Below, piece by piece: positions 8,227 to 16,750 of a DNA stretch of 64,000 nt. This DNA comes from Bradyrhizobium sp. CCGE-LA001 (GTDB lineage Bacteria; Pseudomonadota; Alphaproteobacteria; Rhizobiales; Xanthobacteraceae), in contig NZ_CP013949.1 in NCBI RefSeq assembly GCF_000296215.2, forward strand, positions 372,001-436,000. Direction: 5' to 3'. Position 1 is the first letter of the stretch; every line of letters begins with the position of its first letter. The notes beneath the pieces were generated by a model. That model saw nothing but the letters and a program-made list of their open reading frames with translations, was not told the origin of the DNA and ran no database searches. The position numbers and the translations under genes were made by a program.

Positions 8227-9479
8227 TGTCTGTCGACGTCGTCACCTTCGGCTGCCGCCTCAATGCCTTCGAGGCCGAGGTGATCCGCCGTGAGGCGGAG
8301 GGCGCGGGCCTCTCCGACACCATCGTCATCAACAGCTGCGCCGTCACCAACGAGGCGGTGGCGCAGGCGCGCCAGTCGATCCGCAAATTGAAGCGCGAGC
8401 GGCCCGCTGCGCGCATCGTCGTCACCGGCTGCGCGGCGCAGACGCAAAGCGCCATGTTCGCCGAGATGGCCGAGGTCGACCGCGTCGTCGGCAATGACGA
8501 CAAGATGCGCGGCGAAGCTTGGCGCGATGCCCGCAATGCCTTTGATCTCGGCGCCAGTGAGAAGATTGCCGTCAGCGACATCATGGCCGTGAAGGAGATG
8601 GCGCCGCATCTGATCGATGGCTTTGCGGCAGGCCTGCCGCGGGTGTTCGTCCAGGTGCAGAACGGCTGCGATCATCGCTGCACCTTCTGCATCATCCCCT
8701 ACGGTCGCGGCAATTCACGCTCGGTGCCGATGGGCGCCGTCGTCGAGCAGGTGCGGACACTCGCCGCGCGCGGCCATGCCGAGATCGTGCTCACTGGCGT
8801 CGACCTCACCAGCTACGGCGCAGACCTGCCAAGCGCGCCCAAGCTCGGCATGTTGACCAAGCAGATTCTGCGGCACGTTCCGGAGCTGAAGCGGTTGCGC
8901 ATCTCCTCGATCGATTCGATCGAGGCGGATGACGATCTCTTGGATGCCATCGCCGGCGATGCACGGCTGATGCCGCACCTGCATCTGTCGCTGCAGTCAG
9001 GCGACGACATGATCCTGAAGCGCATGAAAAGGCGGCATTCGCGGCGCGATGCGATCGCGTTCTGCGATCAGGTCCGCCGCCTGCGTCCGGACGTCGTCTT
9101 CGGCGCCGACATCATCGCGGGCTTCCCGACCGAGACCGAGGAGATGTTCGCGCGCTCGCTCGATCTCGTCGAAGAATGCGGCCTCACCTTCCTGCATGTC
9201 TTCCCTTACTCGCCGCGTCCCGGCACGCCGGCCGCGCGGATGCCGCAGGTTGCGGGCGGCGCGATCAAGGACCGCGCGAAGCGGTTGCGTGCGTCCGGCG
9301 AAGCGGCTCTGCGGCAGCGGCTGCAGACCGAGATCGGCGCAACGCGCGATGTGCTGATCGAGAGCGAAGGGCAGGGGCGGACAGAGCATTATCTGCCGGT
9401 GGCGATTGCGGGCGAGCGCGTGGGCAGCGTGGTGCCGCTGAGGATCGCTGGCAGCGATGGCGAGCGGCTGACGGTATAA
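8226..9479 (+). CDS. mtaB: tRNA threonylcarbamoyladenosine methylthiotransferase MtaB
   Basis: Radical-SAM enzyme that adds a methylthio group to t6A37 of tRNAs reading ANN codons, giving ms2t6A. The 417-residue protein shows the two Fe-S clusters of the MiaB/RimO/MtaB family: N-terminal cysteines 10, 38 and 69, and the radical-SAM motif CDHRCTFC with C148, C152 and C155. The GADIIAGFPTETEEMF segment and a C-terminal TRAM-like region follow. The short N-terminal motif VTFGCRLN fits MtaB rather than MiaB. It overlaps the dapF stop by one base, a linkage common in Rhizobiales. It is followed by a palindromic repeat that may also end transcription. Confidence 0.93.
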   Translation: MSVDVVTFGCRLNAFEAEVIRREAEGAGLSDTIVINSCAVTNEAVAQARQSIRKLKRERPAARIVVTGCAAQTQSAMFAEMAEVDRVVGNDDKMRGEAWRDARNAFDLGASEKIAVSDIMAVKEMAPHLIDGFAAGLPRVFVQVQNGCDHRCTFCIIPYGRGNSRSVPMGAVVEQVRTLAARGHAEIVLTGVDLTSYGADLPSAPKLGMLTKQILRHVPELKRLRISSIDSIEADDDLLDAIAGDARLMPHLHLSLQSGDDMILKRMKRRHSRRDAIAFCDQVRRLRPDVVFGADIIAGFPTETEEMFARSLDLVEECGLTFLHVFPYSPRPGTPAARMPQVAGGAIKDRAKRLRASGEAALRQRLQTEIGATRDVLIESEGQGRTEHYLPVAIAGERVGSVVPLRIAGSDGERLTV

Positions 9480-9494
9480 CGCGCCGCTTTCTTC

Positions 9495-9642
9495 CTTCTC
9501 CCCTTGCGGGAGAAGGTGGCGCGAAGCGCCGGATGAGGGGTTGCTGCTGCGAATTCAAATGAGAGTTGGAATCGCGGAGAGATACCCCTCACCCGTCTCG
9601 CCGCTGTCGCGGCGAGACACCCTCTCCCGCAAGGGGAGAGGG
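9495..9642. repeat. Large inverted repeat between convergent mtaB and DUF2336 genes
   Basis: The left arm contains CTTCTCCCCTTGCGGGAGAAGG (hairpin, 9495-9516) and a GGATGAGGGG tail. The right arm repeats this in reverse, with ACCCCTCACCCG and CCTCTCCCGCAAGGGGAGAGG ending near 9641. A third small hairpin (TCTCGCCGCTGTCGCGGCGAGA) lies inside. Similar elements occur often in rhizobial genomes. Here it could act as a two-way transcription stop between the convergent genes. Confidence 0.75.
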
Positions 9643-9650
9643 GAAGACAG

Positions 9651-10760
9651 CTACGACGCTCGAACCTGCCAGAATCGCAGCGTCCGCTTTGCGTTCTCCG
9701 GTGTCATTTTCGCGAAATGGCGCTGCGCCTGCGCTAGGTCCACCGGCTTCATCGCGCCGGTCGCAAAGCGGCTTTCGAGCACGGTGGCCGTCGTCTCCCA
9801 GCTGAGCTGCGCGGCTTTGCACGGCACCAGCAGGCCGTCGTCGCGCAGGCTCTGCATCAGCGGACGAATGACTTCGACGGTTGATCCGGACAGCGCTGCA
9901 AGGGCGGCTGCGGTTTCCTCGTAGCGCCGCTGTCTGGCGAAGCCGAGCAGCGTCGCCTCGTTGAGCTGGCCGGTGGCCTTCAGGCCGGCAATGGCGCGCT
10001 TGGCACCTTCGAAATCGCGCGCGCCGGACATCTCGCGCTCGATGCCGACGGTGACGGCGGCAATCGCGCTCTGGATTTCCTCGAACAGATGCGCCGGGGC
10101 GCGCGACAACAGGCGGGTGCGCACGGCGTCCGTAGCCGAACGCAGCAATTGGCGGCGCAGCTCCGAGGGCAGATCGATGCGAACGCCGACGCTGACGGCG
10201 AGCTCCGGATCGCTCTCGGCCTGTCCGACGATGGCGGCAAATCCCTTGCCGGAGACGCGCGCGCCGGGATTGGCCGCAAGCCGCCGGCTGACGCTGGGAT
10301 AGCGGCGGGCCAGCAGCGCGTCGGTGACGATCTCCTTCAGCCACCAGCGGCCGGCGATCGCGAGCAGATGCAGCTCGCCCTTGGATGATGCGATCTGCAC
10401 CAGTTCGCCGTCGTCGAGCCGCGCGGATTCCTGCAGCACCGGACCGGCGATGCGGATCTCATCGTTGCTGGCGAGGCGGCGGATCACGGAGGGCGGCGCC
10501 TGCGCGATGGGCGCGAGCTGGGCGCTGATCTCGGCGAGCGCGACGCGGGCGCCGATGTCGGCGATGGCGCGCAGCTCGATGGTGCCGATCAGGCGCTCGA
10601 GCACGTCGTCGAACAGCGCGATCTGTTCCTCGTCGAAGCTGCCGGCGGAGGACAGGAACAGCTCGGTGACGCGCCGCGCGGTTTCAAGGCCTTTTTCCGG
10701 CGAGCCCATCCGTAAAGCGGATTCGACCTCGTCGATGATCGATAGCTCGGCCTTGGACAT
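9651..10760 (-). CDS. DUF2336 domain-containing protein
   Basis: A 369-residue all-helical cytosolic protein without signal peptide or membrane segments. It fits DUF2336, an alphaproteobacterial family built of HEAT-like helical repeats: recurring segments with hydrophobic heptads, such as AIADIGARVALAEISAQLAPIAQAPP, and IAGPVLQES, LLARRYPSVSRRLA. The role is unknown; repeat folds of this sort usually bind other proteins. I start it at the ATG at 10760 (MSKAELS) with AGGACGAG about 9-16 bases upstream; the frame is open to 10865, but the extra N-terminus lies in repeat-flanked sequence and lacks a ribosome binding site. Single-gene unit on the minus strand. Confidence 0.82.
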   Translation of the reverse strand: MSKAELSIIDEVESALRMGSPEKGLETARRVTELFLSSAGSFDEEQIALFDDVLERLIGTIELRAIADIGARVALAEISAQLAPIAQAPPSVIRRLASNDEIRIAGPVLQESARLDDGELVQIASSKGELHLLAIAGRWWLKEIVTDALLARRYPSVSRRLAANPGARVSGKGFAAIVGQAESDPELAVSVGVRIDLPSELRRQLLRSATDAVRTRLLSRAPAHLFEEIQSAIAAVTVGIEREMSGARDFEGAKRAIAGLKATGQLNEATLLGFARQRRYEETAAALAALSGSTVEVIRPLMQSLRDDGLLVPCKAAQLSWETTATVLESRFATGAMKPVDLAQAQRHFAKMTPENAKRTLRFWQVRAS

Positions 10761-10868
10761 GACGCGCTGCTCGTCCTGAGCGATTAGGGAAGCTTGTTCT
10801 AAGCAACCGCTATCATTAGAGGCGAGCGCTGAAGGTTTGGTAAACCATGGCCGGAAGGAGAGCACCGA

Positions 10869-11012
10869 CCCTCATCCTGAGGAGCCCGCCAACGGGTCCG
10901 CGCAAAGCGCGGGCCGATGACAGGCTCCGCGGGCGTCTCGAAGTATGGCGACGGGCGAGGGCCTTCATGGTTCGAGACGGCCGCTACGCGGCCTCCTCAC
11001 CATGAGGGTCGG
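10869..11012. repeat. Intergenic palindromic repeat (CCTCATCCTGAGGAG family)
   Basis: Starts with CCCTCATCCTGAGGAG, passes through a TCTCGAAGTATGG block and ends with TTCGAGACGGCC and CCTCCTCACCATGAGGGT. The outer arms CCCTCATCCTGAGGAG and CTCCTCACCATGAGGG are inverted copies. The same family occurs at 12711-12811 and 20537-20625. Confidence 0.72.
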
Positions 11013-11015
11013 ACA

Positions 11016-11723
11016 CTACTCCCCGTTCCAGCCGCAGGCCCTGAGCTTCTCGTGCATGTGGGACGGGGCCGGCGCGACGACTCGCACCGGCTCCTTGTTC
11101 CGGGAAATCGGCACCACGATCTCGCGGGAATGCAGATGCAGCTTCGGCTCGCCGAAACGCGGGCCGTTGCCGTAAATGTTATCGCCGAAGATCGGCCAGC
11201 CGGTCGCGGCCGAATGCACCCGCAATTGGTGGGTCCGGCCGGTGACGGGTTCCATGGCGAGCCAGGTCAGGCCCTCGCCCCGCCCCATCACCTTCCAATT
11301 GGTAATCGCCTTTTGCCCCTCCGGGTCCGGCTTCTGCCACCAGCCGCGCTCGGCATTGAGCCGACCGAGCGGCATGTCGATGGTGCCTTCATTCTCGATA
11401 TGCCCGCCCTCGACCACGGTCCAATAGGTCTTGCCGATCTTGCCGTGCTTGAACAGGAGACCGAGCGAGGCGGTCGCCTTGCGGTGGCGGCCGAGCACGA
11501 GGCAGCCGGAGGTATCCTTGTCGAGCCGGTGGGCCAGCACCGGCGGCCGCGGCAGGCCGAAGCGGAGCGCGTCGAAGGAATCCTCCAGATTGGGTCCGCC
11601 CTTGGGTCCGCGATGCACCGGCAGGCCGGCCGGCTTGTTGATGACCAGCATCAGCCCGTCGCGATGGAGCACGCGCGACAAAATTTCCTCGGCGGTCAAT
11701 TCGGGAACATCGAGCAATTGCAA
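11016..11723 (-). CDS. RluA-family RNA pseudouridine synthase
   Basis: Isomerises uridine to pseudouridine in rRNA or tRNA. The 235-residue protein carries the RluA-family motif II HRLDKDTSG (residues 65-73; catalytic Asp68), the opening VINKPAGLPVHRGP, and the C-terminal GRTHQLRVHSAATGWPIFGD that lines the active site. There is no N-terminal S4 domain, so it belongs to the short RluA/RluC-like branch; the target uridine cannot be told from sequence. It is transcribed on the minus strand, head to head with ftsY with a 41-base gap, so their promoters overlap. The start at 11723 gives the standard length. Confidence 0.9.
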   Translation of the reverse strand: MQLLDVPELTAEEILSRVLHRDGLMLVINKPAGLPVHRGPKGGPNLEDSFDALRFGLPRPPVLAHRLDKDTSGCLVLGRHRKATASLGLLFKHGKIGKTYWTVVEGGHIENEGTIDMPLGRLNAERGWWQKPDPEGQKAITNWKVMGRGEGLTWLAMEPVTGRTHQLRVHSAATGWPIFGDNIYGNGPRFGEPKLHLHSREIVVPISRNKEPVRVVAPAPSHMHEKLRACGWNGE

Positions 11724-11764
11724 GACTTTCGTTTACGGGCCGGAACGGCTAACACACCCCCGCT

Positions 11765-12706
11765 ATGAACGATACCTCCGAGACCCCCAAGCTGAGCTGG
11801 TGGCGCCGCCTGTCCAACGGGCTGAAGCGTACCTCGTCCTCGCTCGGCACCGCGGTCGCCGACCTCGTCACCAAGCGCAAGCTCGATCGCGCCATGCTCG
11901 ACGACATCGAGGATGTGCTGCTGCGCGCCGATCTCGGCACCTCCGTCGCCGTGCGAATCGCCGACGCCGTCGGTACGGGCCGCTACGACAAGGCGATCTC
12001 GGCGGACGAGGTCAAGGACGTGGTCGCGACCGAGGTCGAGAAGGTGCTGGCGCCGGTGGCGAAGCCGCTCGTGATCGACACCGCCAAGAAGCCGTTCGTG
12101 ATCCTCGTGGTCGGCGTCAACGGCTCCGGCAAGACCACCACCATCGGCAAGCTCTCGCAAAAATTCGCATCCGAAGGCCGCAAGGTGATGCTCGCCGCCG
12201 GCGACACGTTCCGCGCAGCGGCGATCGAGCAGCTCAAGGTCTGGGGCGAGCGCACCAAGACACCCGTCATTGCGGGGGCGCAGGGCTCGGATTCGGCGAG
12301 CCTGGCTTTCAACGCGCTCACCGCGGCGAAGGAGCAGAACACCGACGTGCTGCTGATCGACACTGCCGGCCGCTTGCAGAACAAGGCCGAGCTGATGAAC
12401 GAGCTCGAAAAGGTCGTGCGCGTCATCCGCAAGGTGGACGCCACCGCGCCGCATGCGGTGCTGCTGGTGCTGGATGCCACGGTCGGCCAGAACGCACTGT
12501 CGCAGGTCGAGGCCTTCCATCGCACCGCCGGAGTCACCGGCCTCGTGATGACCAAGCTCGACGGCACCGCGCGCGGCGGCATCCTGGTGGCGCTGGCGGA
12601 GAAATATAAACTGCCGGTGCATTTCATCGGCGTCGGCGAAGGCGTCGACGATCTCGCGCCCTTCACCGCGCGCGACTTCGCCCGCGCCATCGCCGGAATC
12701 GAATAG
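11765..12706 (+). CDS. ftsY: Signal recognition particle receptor FtsY
   Basis: Membrane-associated GTPase that docks the Ffh-ribosome complex at the translocon. The 313-residue protein has a short N-terminal region (about 1-35, WWRRLSNGLKRTSSSL, basic and probably membrane-contacting) in place of the long acidic A domain of E. coli. The NG domain follows, with P-loop GVNGSGKTTTIGKL at 117-130, LAAGDTFRAAAIEQL, LLIDTAGRLQNK, TKLDGTARGG and the closing GVGEGVDDLAPF. All GTPase motifs are intact. It is followed by a palindromic repeat and then yciB on the same strand. Confidence 0.97.
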   Translation: MNDTSETPKLSWWRRLSNGLKRTSSSLGTAVADLVTKRKLDRAMLDDIEDVLLRADLGTSVAVRIADAVGTGRYDKAISADEVKDVVATEVEKVLAPVAKPLVIDTAKKPFVILVVGVNGSGKTTTIGKLSQKFASEGRKVMLAAGDTFRAAAIEQLKVWGERTKTPVIAGAQGSDSASLAFNALTAAKEQNTDVLLIDTAGRLQNKAELMNELEKVVRVIRKVDATAPHAVLLVLDATVGQNALSQVEAFHRTAGVTGLVMTKLDGTARGGILVALAEKYKLPVHFIGVGEGVDDLAPFTARDFARAIAGIE

Positions 12707-12710
12707 CGTC

Positions 12711-12811
12711 ATCCTTCGAGACGCCGCTTGCGCGGCTCCTCAGGATGAGGTCGTGCCACACATGAGGTCCTCATCCTGAGGAGACCGCGGAGCGGTCGTC
12801 TCGAAGGATGG
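12711..12811. repeat. Palindromic repeat between ftsY and yciB
   Basis: Begins ATCCTTCGAGACGCC with CCTCAGGATGAGG, then the reversed copy CCTCATCCTGAGGAG through CGTCTCGAAGGATGG. Outer arms are perfect inverted copies for about 14 bases. It lies directly between the ftsY stop and the yciB leader. Same family as 10869-11012. Confidence 0.75.
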
Positions 12812-12828
12812 GAGAGACGGAAGAGAGA

Positions 12829-13431
12829 ATGGACAAGACCCAGCCGCATCCGCTGTTCAAGCTCGCGACCGAGCTCGGTCCGCTGCTCGTGTTCTTCTTC
12901 GTGAACGCGAAATTCAACCTGTTCGCCGCGACTGGCGCCTTCATGGTGGCGATCGCGGTCGCGATGGCCGCCTCCTACATGGTGACGCGCCACATCCCGG
13001 TCATGGCGATCGTGACGGGCGTAATCGTGCTGGTGTTCGGCACGCTGACCCTGGTGCTGCACGACGAGACCTTCATCAAGGTCAAGCCGACCATTATCTA
13101 CGGCCTGTTCGCTGTGATCCTCGGCGGCGGCCTCTTGTTCGGCCGCTCCTTCATCGCCGTGATGTTCGACCAGGTGTTCAACCTGACGCCGCAGGGCTGG
13201 CGCATCCTCACGCTGCGCTGGGCGCTGTTCTTCGCCGGCATGGCAGTGCTGAACGAGATCATCTGGCGCACCCAGAGCACGGATTTCTGGGTGAACTTCA
13301 AGGTCTTCGGCGTGCTGCCGCTGACCGCCATCTTCGGCATGATCCAGATGCCGCTGATCAAGCGCTATCATCTCGAGCCGGCGTCGCTGGAGGCGAGCGA
13401 GGCCGAGGCGGGAGATGTGAGCAAGGGGTAG
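12829..13431 (+). CDS. yciB: Septation protein A family (YciB/IspZ) inner-membrane protein
   Basis: Five- or six-pass inner-membrane protein of the YciB/IspA-septation family, tied to cell envelope integrity and division. The 200-residue product (from the ATG at 12829, GGAAGAGAG upstream) shows the conserved start HPLFKLATELGPLLVFFFVNAK, then helices around GAFMVAIAVAMAASYMV, HIPVMAIVTGVIVLVFG, KPTIIYGLFAVILGGGLLFG, and LRWALFFAGMAVLNEIIWR. The FVNAK and NEIIWR motifs are diagnostic. An in-frame ATG at 12808 lies in the preceding repeat and is less likely. It is downstream of ftsY, an arrangement conserved in Rhizobiales. Confidence 0.92.
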   Translation: MDKTQPHPLFKLATELGPLLVFFFVNAKFNLFAATGAFMVAIAVAMAASYMVTRHIPVMAIVTGVIVLVFGTLTLVLHDETFIKVKPTIIYGLFAVILGGGLLFGRSFIAVMFDQVFNLTPQGWRILTLRWALFFAGMAVLNEIIWRTQSTDFWVNFKVFGVLPLTAIFGMIQMPLIKRYHLEPASLEASEAEAGDVSKG

Positions 13432-13436
13432 TCGGT

Positions 13437-13556
13437 CTCGTGTCCCGGACGCGCGAAGCGCGAGCCGGGACCCAGGCTCTCTCCACAACCGTCATATGGG
13501 CCCCGGCTCTGCAGCGCACCACTGAAGAGGCGCTGCGCTGCGTCCGGGGCACGCGA
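13437..13556. repeat. Palindromic repeat between yciB and ccmG
   Basis: GTGTCCCGGACGCGCGAAGCGCGAGCCGGGACCCA near the left end contains nested inverted arms (CCCGG...CCGGG, GCGC...GCGC). The right end, GGCGCTGCGCTGCGTCCGGGGCACG, is related and inverted. It sits between convergent genes. Confidence 0.65.
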
Positions 13557-13560
13557 CCGT

Positions 13561-14154
13561 TTACGACCCCGCCTTCAGCGCCTTCTCCAGCTCTGGCATC
13601 AGCACCGTCTTGAGATTTTGCGGCGTGACCGGGCCGACCAGCTTGTAGACGATGGTGCCCTGGCGCCCGACGACGAAGGTCTCGGGCACGCCGTAGACAC
13701 CCCATTCGATCGAGGCGCGGCCGTTGGCGTCGACGCCGACATGGCTGAACGGGTTGCCGTAGCGCCCGAGGAAGCGCCGCGCGTTGTCGGAGGCGTCCTT
13801 GTAGTTGATGCCGACGAGCTGGAAGCGCTTGTCCTTGGCCAGCTCGGTCAGGAGCGGCGCCTCGTCATGACACGGCACGCACCAGGACCCCCAGACGTTG
13901 ACGAGGCTAACCTTGCCCTTGAACGCGGCGGGATCGAGCCCTGGCACCGGCGCACTGTCGGCCTGCAATCCCTCGAGCGGCGGCAGCAGCGTTTGCGGGG
14001 CTGGCCGTCCGATCAGCGCGGACGGAATCCGCGAGGGATCGCCGCTGCCCAGCCTGAACCAGAACAGCAGCGCAAGGCCGACGAAGGCGATCAGCGGCAG
14101 CGCCATCAGGAAGGTGCGGCGCTGCGGCGACGCCGAGGTCGATTGATCGCTCAT
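13561..14154 (-). CDS. ccmG: Cytochrome c maturation thioredoxin CcmG (CycY/DsbE)
   Basis: Periplasmic, membrane-anchored thiol oxidoreductase that reduces apocytochrome c or CcmH so that haem can be attached. The 197-residue protein has one N-terminal membrane helix (TFLMALPLIAFVGLALLFWF, about residues 14-33) and a thioredoxin fold with GSWCVPCHDEAP (redox cysteines 92 and 95) and the GVYGVPETFVV cis-proline loop. The acidic residue near the active site is typical of CcmG. It is the last gene of ccmA-ccmB-ccmC-ccmD-ccmG; the start is 10 bases after the ccmD stop. In Bradyrhizobium the corresponding gene is called cycY. Confidence 0.95.
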   Translation of the reverse strand: MSDQSTSASPQRRTFLMALPLIAFVGLALLFWFRLGSGDPSRIPSALIGRPAPQTLLPPLEGLQADSAPVPGLDPAAFKGKVSLVNVWGSWCVPCHDEAPLLTELAKDKRFQLVGINYKDASDNARRFLGRYGNPFSHVGVDANGRASIEWGVYGVPETFVVGRQGTIVYKLVGPVTPQNLKTVLMPELEKALKAGS

Positions 14155-14164
14155 GATCGATCTC

Positions 14165-14344
14165 TCATGGCCGGTCCACCGCGCTGCGGCCCGAGCGGCG
14201 CGTGACGCCGCTGCGGTCGAGCTCGCGCAGGCGCGCCGTCAGGCTGCGATGGTCGAGCACGACCCAGCCGATCAGGATCGCGATCACGACGGCCGCCGCG
14301 GCATAGGACGCCAAGATGAAGGAAGCATAGGGACCGAGCGACAT
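14165..14344 (-). CDS. ccmD: Haem exporter protein CcmD
   Basis: A 59-residue protein, small enough to be missed by length cut-offs. Read on the minus strand it starts MSLGPYASFILASYAAAAVV, has a single membrane helix (about residues 7-30, ending IGWVVL), and a basic cytoplasmic tail DHRSLTARLRELDRSG. This is the standard CcmD layout (PYxxFIxxSY, then LDxRxLxxRLxxLE). CcmD helps release holo-CcmE from the CcmABC complex. It starts 3 bases downstream of the ccmC stop and ends 10 bases before ccmG, so it is translated as part of the operon. Position, length and motif all agree. Confidence 0.92.
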   Translation of the reverse strand: MSLGPYASFILASYAAAAVVIAILIGWVVLDHRSLTARLRELDRSGVTRRSGRSAVDRP

Positions 14345-14346
14345 GG

Positions 14347-15132
14347 TCAGGCGGCTCCGACTTCGTTCGAGGCATTTTCTGAACGCGAACCGGCTTCGCT
14401 CGAAAACGCGATGCGGCTCGCCTGCATCATTTGCAGCGAGCGCACCCGGCGGCGCAGGATCTCGTTACGCATCGCCGCCAGGTGCAGCGTGACGAACAGC
14501 AGTGTGAAGGCGATCGCCATCACCAGCAGCGGAATCAGGAACGATTTGTCCAGCGCCGAGCCGCCCATGCGCATCACCGACGCCGGCTGGTGCAGCGTGT
14601 TCCACCAATCGACAGAGAATTTGATGATGGGCAAATTGATCGCGCCGACCAGGGTCAGCACGGCGGCGGCGCGCGCCGCGCGGGAGGGATCGTCGACCGC
14701 GCGCCACAGCGCCATCAGGCCGAGATACATCAGGAACAGAATCAGCACCGAGGTCAGGCGCGCATCCCATTCCCAATAGGTGCCCCACATCGGCCGGCCC
14801 CACAGCGAGCCCGTCAGCAGCGCGAGGAAGGTGAAGGCGGCGCCGATCGGAGCTGCCGCTTTCGCGGCGACGTCGGCGAGCGGATGCCGCCATACCAGCG
14901 TGCCCAGGGAGGCGATGCTCATCACGCCCCACACGAACATCGCGAGCCAGGCATTGGGCACGTGGACAAACATGATCTTGACGGTCGCGCCCTGCTGATA
15001 ATCGTCGGGCGCGAGCGCGGCCTGGTAGAGGCCGATCGCGAGCAGGATGGCGGTCGCGGCCGCAAGCCACGGCAGCACCCGCGCCGTCAGCGCAAGGAAC
15101 CGCGTGGGGTTGGCAAGGTCGATCAGCGACAT
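14347..15132 (-). CDS. ccmC: Haem exporter protein CcmC
   Basis: Six-helix inner-membrane protein that presents haem to the chaperone CcmE. The 261-residue product contains the tryptophan-rich haem-handling motif MWGTYWEWDARLTS, the two histidines expected to ligate haem (in KIMFVHVPNAW and WWNTLHQPASV), and six hydrophobic segments. The last 25 or so residues (SSEAGSRSENASNEVGAA) are a polar cytoplasmic extension. Third gene of the ccm operon, followed almost directly by ccmD. The Bradyrhizobium name is cycZ. Start at 15132 gives the family-typical MSLIDLANPTRFL. Confidence 0.95.
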   Translation of the reverse strand: MSLIDLANPTRFLALTARVLPWLAAATAILLAIGLYQAALAPDDYQQGATVKIMFVHVPNAWLAMFVWGVMSIASLGTLVWRHPLADVAAKAAAPIGAAFTFLALLTGSLWGRPMWGTYWEWDARLTSVLILFLMYLGLMALWRAVDDPSRAARAAAVLTLVGAINLPIIKFSVDWWNTLHQPASVMRMGGSALDKSFLIPLLVMAIAFTLLFVTLHLAAMRNEILRRRVRSLQMMQASRIAFSSEAGSRSENASNEVGAA

Positions 15133-15223
15133 GGTACCCTGATAATCACCTGGGAGCGCTCAGGCAATCAGCACGAAAGCGCGCGGCGAAAGTTGATCCG
15201 GGTCAAGGTCGGCCCGCCCCCTC

Positions 15224-15892
15224 TCAGTCGAGTCCATGCCGCAGGCTGGCTGCGGCCGCGAAGGGGCCGATCACGAGGCTGACCAGCGACAGCGCGCACA
15301 GGATCGAGAATGGCGCGCCGAACGTCATGGGCCCGACGATCACGGCCTGCGAGGCTGCAACGCCGAAAATCAGCACTGGAATCGACAGCGGTAGCACCAG
15401 CACGGCCATCAGCAGCCCGCCGCGATGCAGGGTCACTGCCAGCGCCGCGCCGATCATGCCGGTGAAGGTCAGCGCCGGCGTTCCCGCCAGCAGCGTCAGC
15501 GCCACCGCGCCGGTTGCGACCATGTCGAGATTGAGCAGGAGGCCGAGCACGGGGGTTGCGACAATCAGCGGCAGGCCGGCGGCCAGCCAATGCGCCAGCG
15601 CCTTGGCGGCGCAGGCGAGTTCCAGCGGCGTCCGGCTCATCGTGATCAGGTCGAGCGAGCCATCCTCGTGGTCGGCCATGAACAGCCGGTCCAGGGTCAA
15701 AAGGCTGGCGAGCAGCGCCCCCAGCCACAGGATCGCCGGCCCCAGCCGCGACAGCAGCGCCAGATCCGGCCCGACCGCGAACGGCATCAGCACCACCACG
15801 GTGAGGAAGAACAGCACCCCGATCAGCGCCCCGCCGCCGACGCGAAGCGCGATCTTGATATCCCGGCGGATGAGCGCGGAGAGGGCGGTCAT
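15224..15892 (-). CDS. ccmB: Haem exporter protein CcmB
   Basis: Membrane subunit of the CcmAB ABC transporter that uses ATP to release haem-loaded CcmE. From the ATG at 15892 the protein has 222 residues and starts MTALSALIRRDIKIALRVGGG, the conserved CcmB N-terminus, followed by six hydrophobic helices. The frame is open to 15949, but the longer form adds residues with no family match and overlaps the end of ccmA's leader sequence. The motif GSLDLITMSRTPLEL in the second cytoplasmic part is typical. It follows ccmA by 53 bases and precedes ccmC by about 90. Bradyrhizobium name: cycW. Confidence 0.93.
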   Translation of the reverse strand: MTALSALIRRDIKIALRVGGGALIGVLFFLTVVVLMPFAVGPDLALLSRLGPAILWLGALLASLLTLDRLFMADHEDGSLDLITMSRTPLELACAAKALAHWLAAGLPLIVATPVLGLLLNLDMVATGAVALTLLAGTPALTFTGMIGAALAVTLHRGGLLMAVLVLPLSIPVLIFGVAASQAVIVGPMTFGAPFSILCALSLVSLVIGPFAAAASLRHGLD

Positions 15893-15945
15893 GGCGCCAC
15901 CCCGTGCAGGCTGGCCGCCTGAAAAAAGCTGAGGGTCCATCGAAA

Positions 15946-16572
15946 TCACGCGACACCCCCGATCCGCAACTCGCGCGATTCGATCCCCAGCGGGGCGTGG
16001 GTCGCGGCGATGATCAGGCCGCCGCGGGCGAGGTGCTCCCGCATCAGGCCGCCGAACATGTCCTGGCCGGCGACGTCGAGCGCGTTGGTCGGCTCGTCCA
16101 GCAGCCAGACCGGACGTCGGACGCTCAGCAGCCGGGCCAGCGACAGGCGGCGGCGCTGTCCCGCCGACAGGAAGCCCGCGGGCAGATGAGTGGCGTGGTC
16201 GAGCCCGACGGTGGCGAGGCTCTCGGCGGCATCAAGGCGTTCGCCACCCAGGAAATCGGCCCAGAATGCCAAGTTTTCCTGAACGCTCAGCGCCGGCTTC
16301 AGGGCGTCACGATGGCCGAGATAATGGCATTGCTCCGCCAAGGTCAGCTCGCCATCGCCCCCCTCCAGCGCGATCGTCCCGTCGGCCGGAACGAGCAGGC
16401 CCGCGATCAGCCGCAGCAGCGAGGTCTTACCCGATCCGTTGCGGCCTACGACCGCCACGGCCTCGCCCGAGGCGGCCGCGAAATCGAGTTCGGCGAACAC
16501 CTCGCGGCCGCCCCGCACGCAGCGGAGTCCGCGGCCATGAAGCTGCATCTCGCCTCGTTTCAACCCGCTCAA
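15946..16572 (-). CDS. ccmA: Haem exporter ATP-binding protein CcmA
   Basis: ATPase subunit of the CcmAB complex in cytochrome c maturation. The 208-residue protein has Walker A GRNGSGKTS (residues 43-51), the Q-loop region, signature LSAGQRRRLSLARL, Walker B VWLLDEPTNALD and the switch histidine in AATHAPLG. A second ATG at 16548 (MQLHGRG) would shorten it by 8 residues; the longer form has no better ribosome binding site, so the exact start is open. First gene of the operon ccmABCDG, divergent from acnA. An iron-control-element-like palindrome lies 88 bases upstream (16659-16675). Confidence 0.94.
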   Translation of the reverse strand: MSGLKRGEMQLHGRGLRCVRGGREVFAELDFAAASGEAVAVVGRNGSGKTSLLRLIAGLLVPADGTIALEGGDGELTLAEQCHYLGHRDALKPALSVQENLAFWADFLGGERLDAAESLATVGLDHATHLPAGFLSAGQRRRLSLARLLSVRRPVWLLDEPTNALDVAGQDMFGGLMREHLARGGLIIAATHAPLGIESRELRIGGVA

Positions 16573-16658
16573 GGCCAGGCCTCAGGAAAACTTGGGGTAG
16601 CGCATGGGAATTTTTGGCTCGGGAATTGCTGCGGCACGATTGTGGCTGTGGCGGCGCG

Positions 16659-16675
16659 GTTAGAAAGCTTCTATA
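16659..16675. promoter_or_regulatory. Putative iron control element (ICE, Irr-binding site)
   Basis: GTTAGAA-AGC-TTCTATA matches the rhizobial ICE consensus TTTAGAA-N3-TTCTAAA at 12 of the 14 arm positions. It lies in the shared intergenic region between ccmA (minus, start 16572) and acnA (plus, start 16789), where an Irr site controlling either iron-using gene set would be expected. Direction of the effect is not shown by the sequence; Irr usually represses iron-requiring pathways when haem is low. Confidence 0.6.
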
Positions 16676-16750
16676 AGCCCGGAACTACTTGATGCAGCAA
16701 CTCAACCTGCCCCTGCAAGCGGCCCAGCCTGATACGCTGACGGTGTTAAA

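Noticed and set aside
9495..9642. Regular inverted repeats as a CRISPR array or insertion sequence
   Set aside because: Only two different hairpin blocks, no equal spacers, no cas genes and no transposase.
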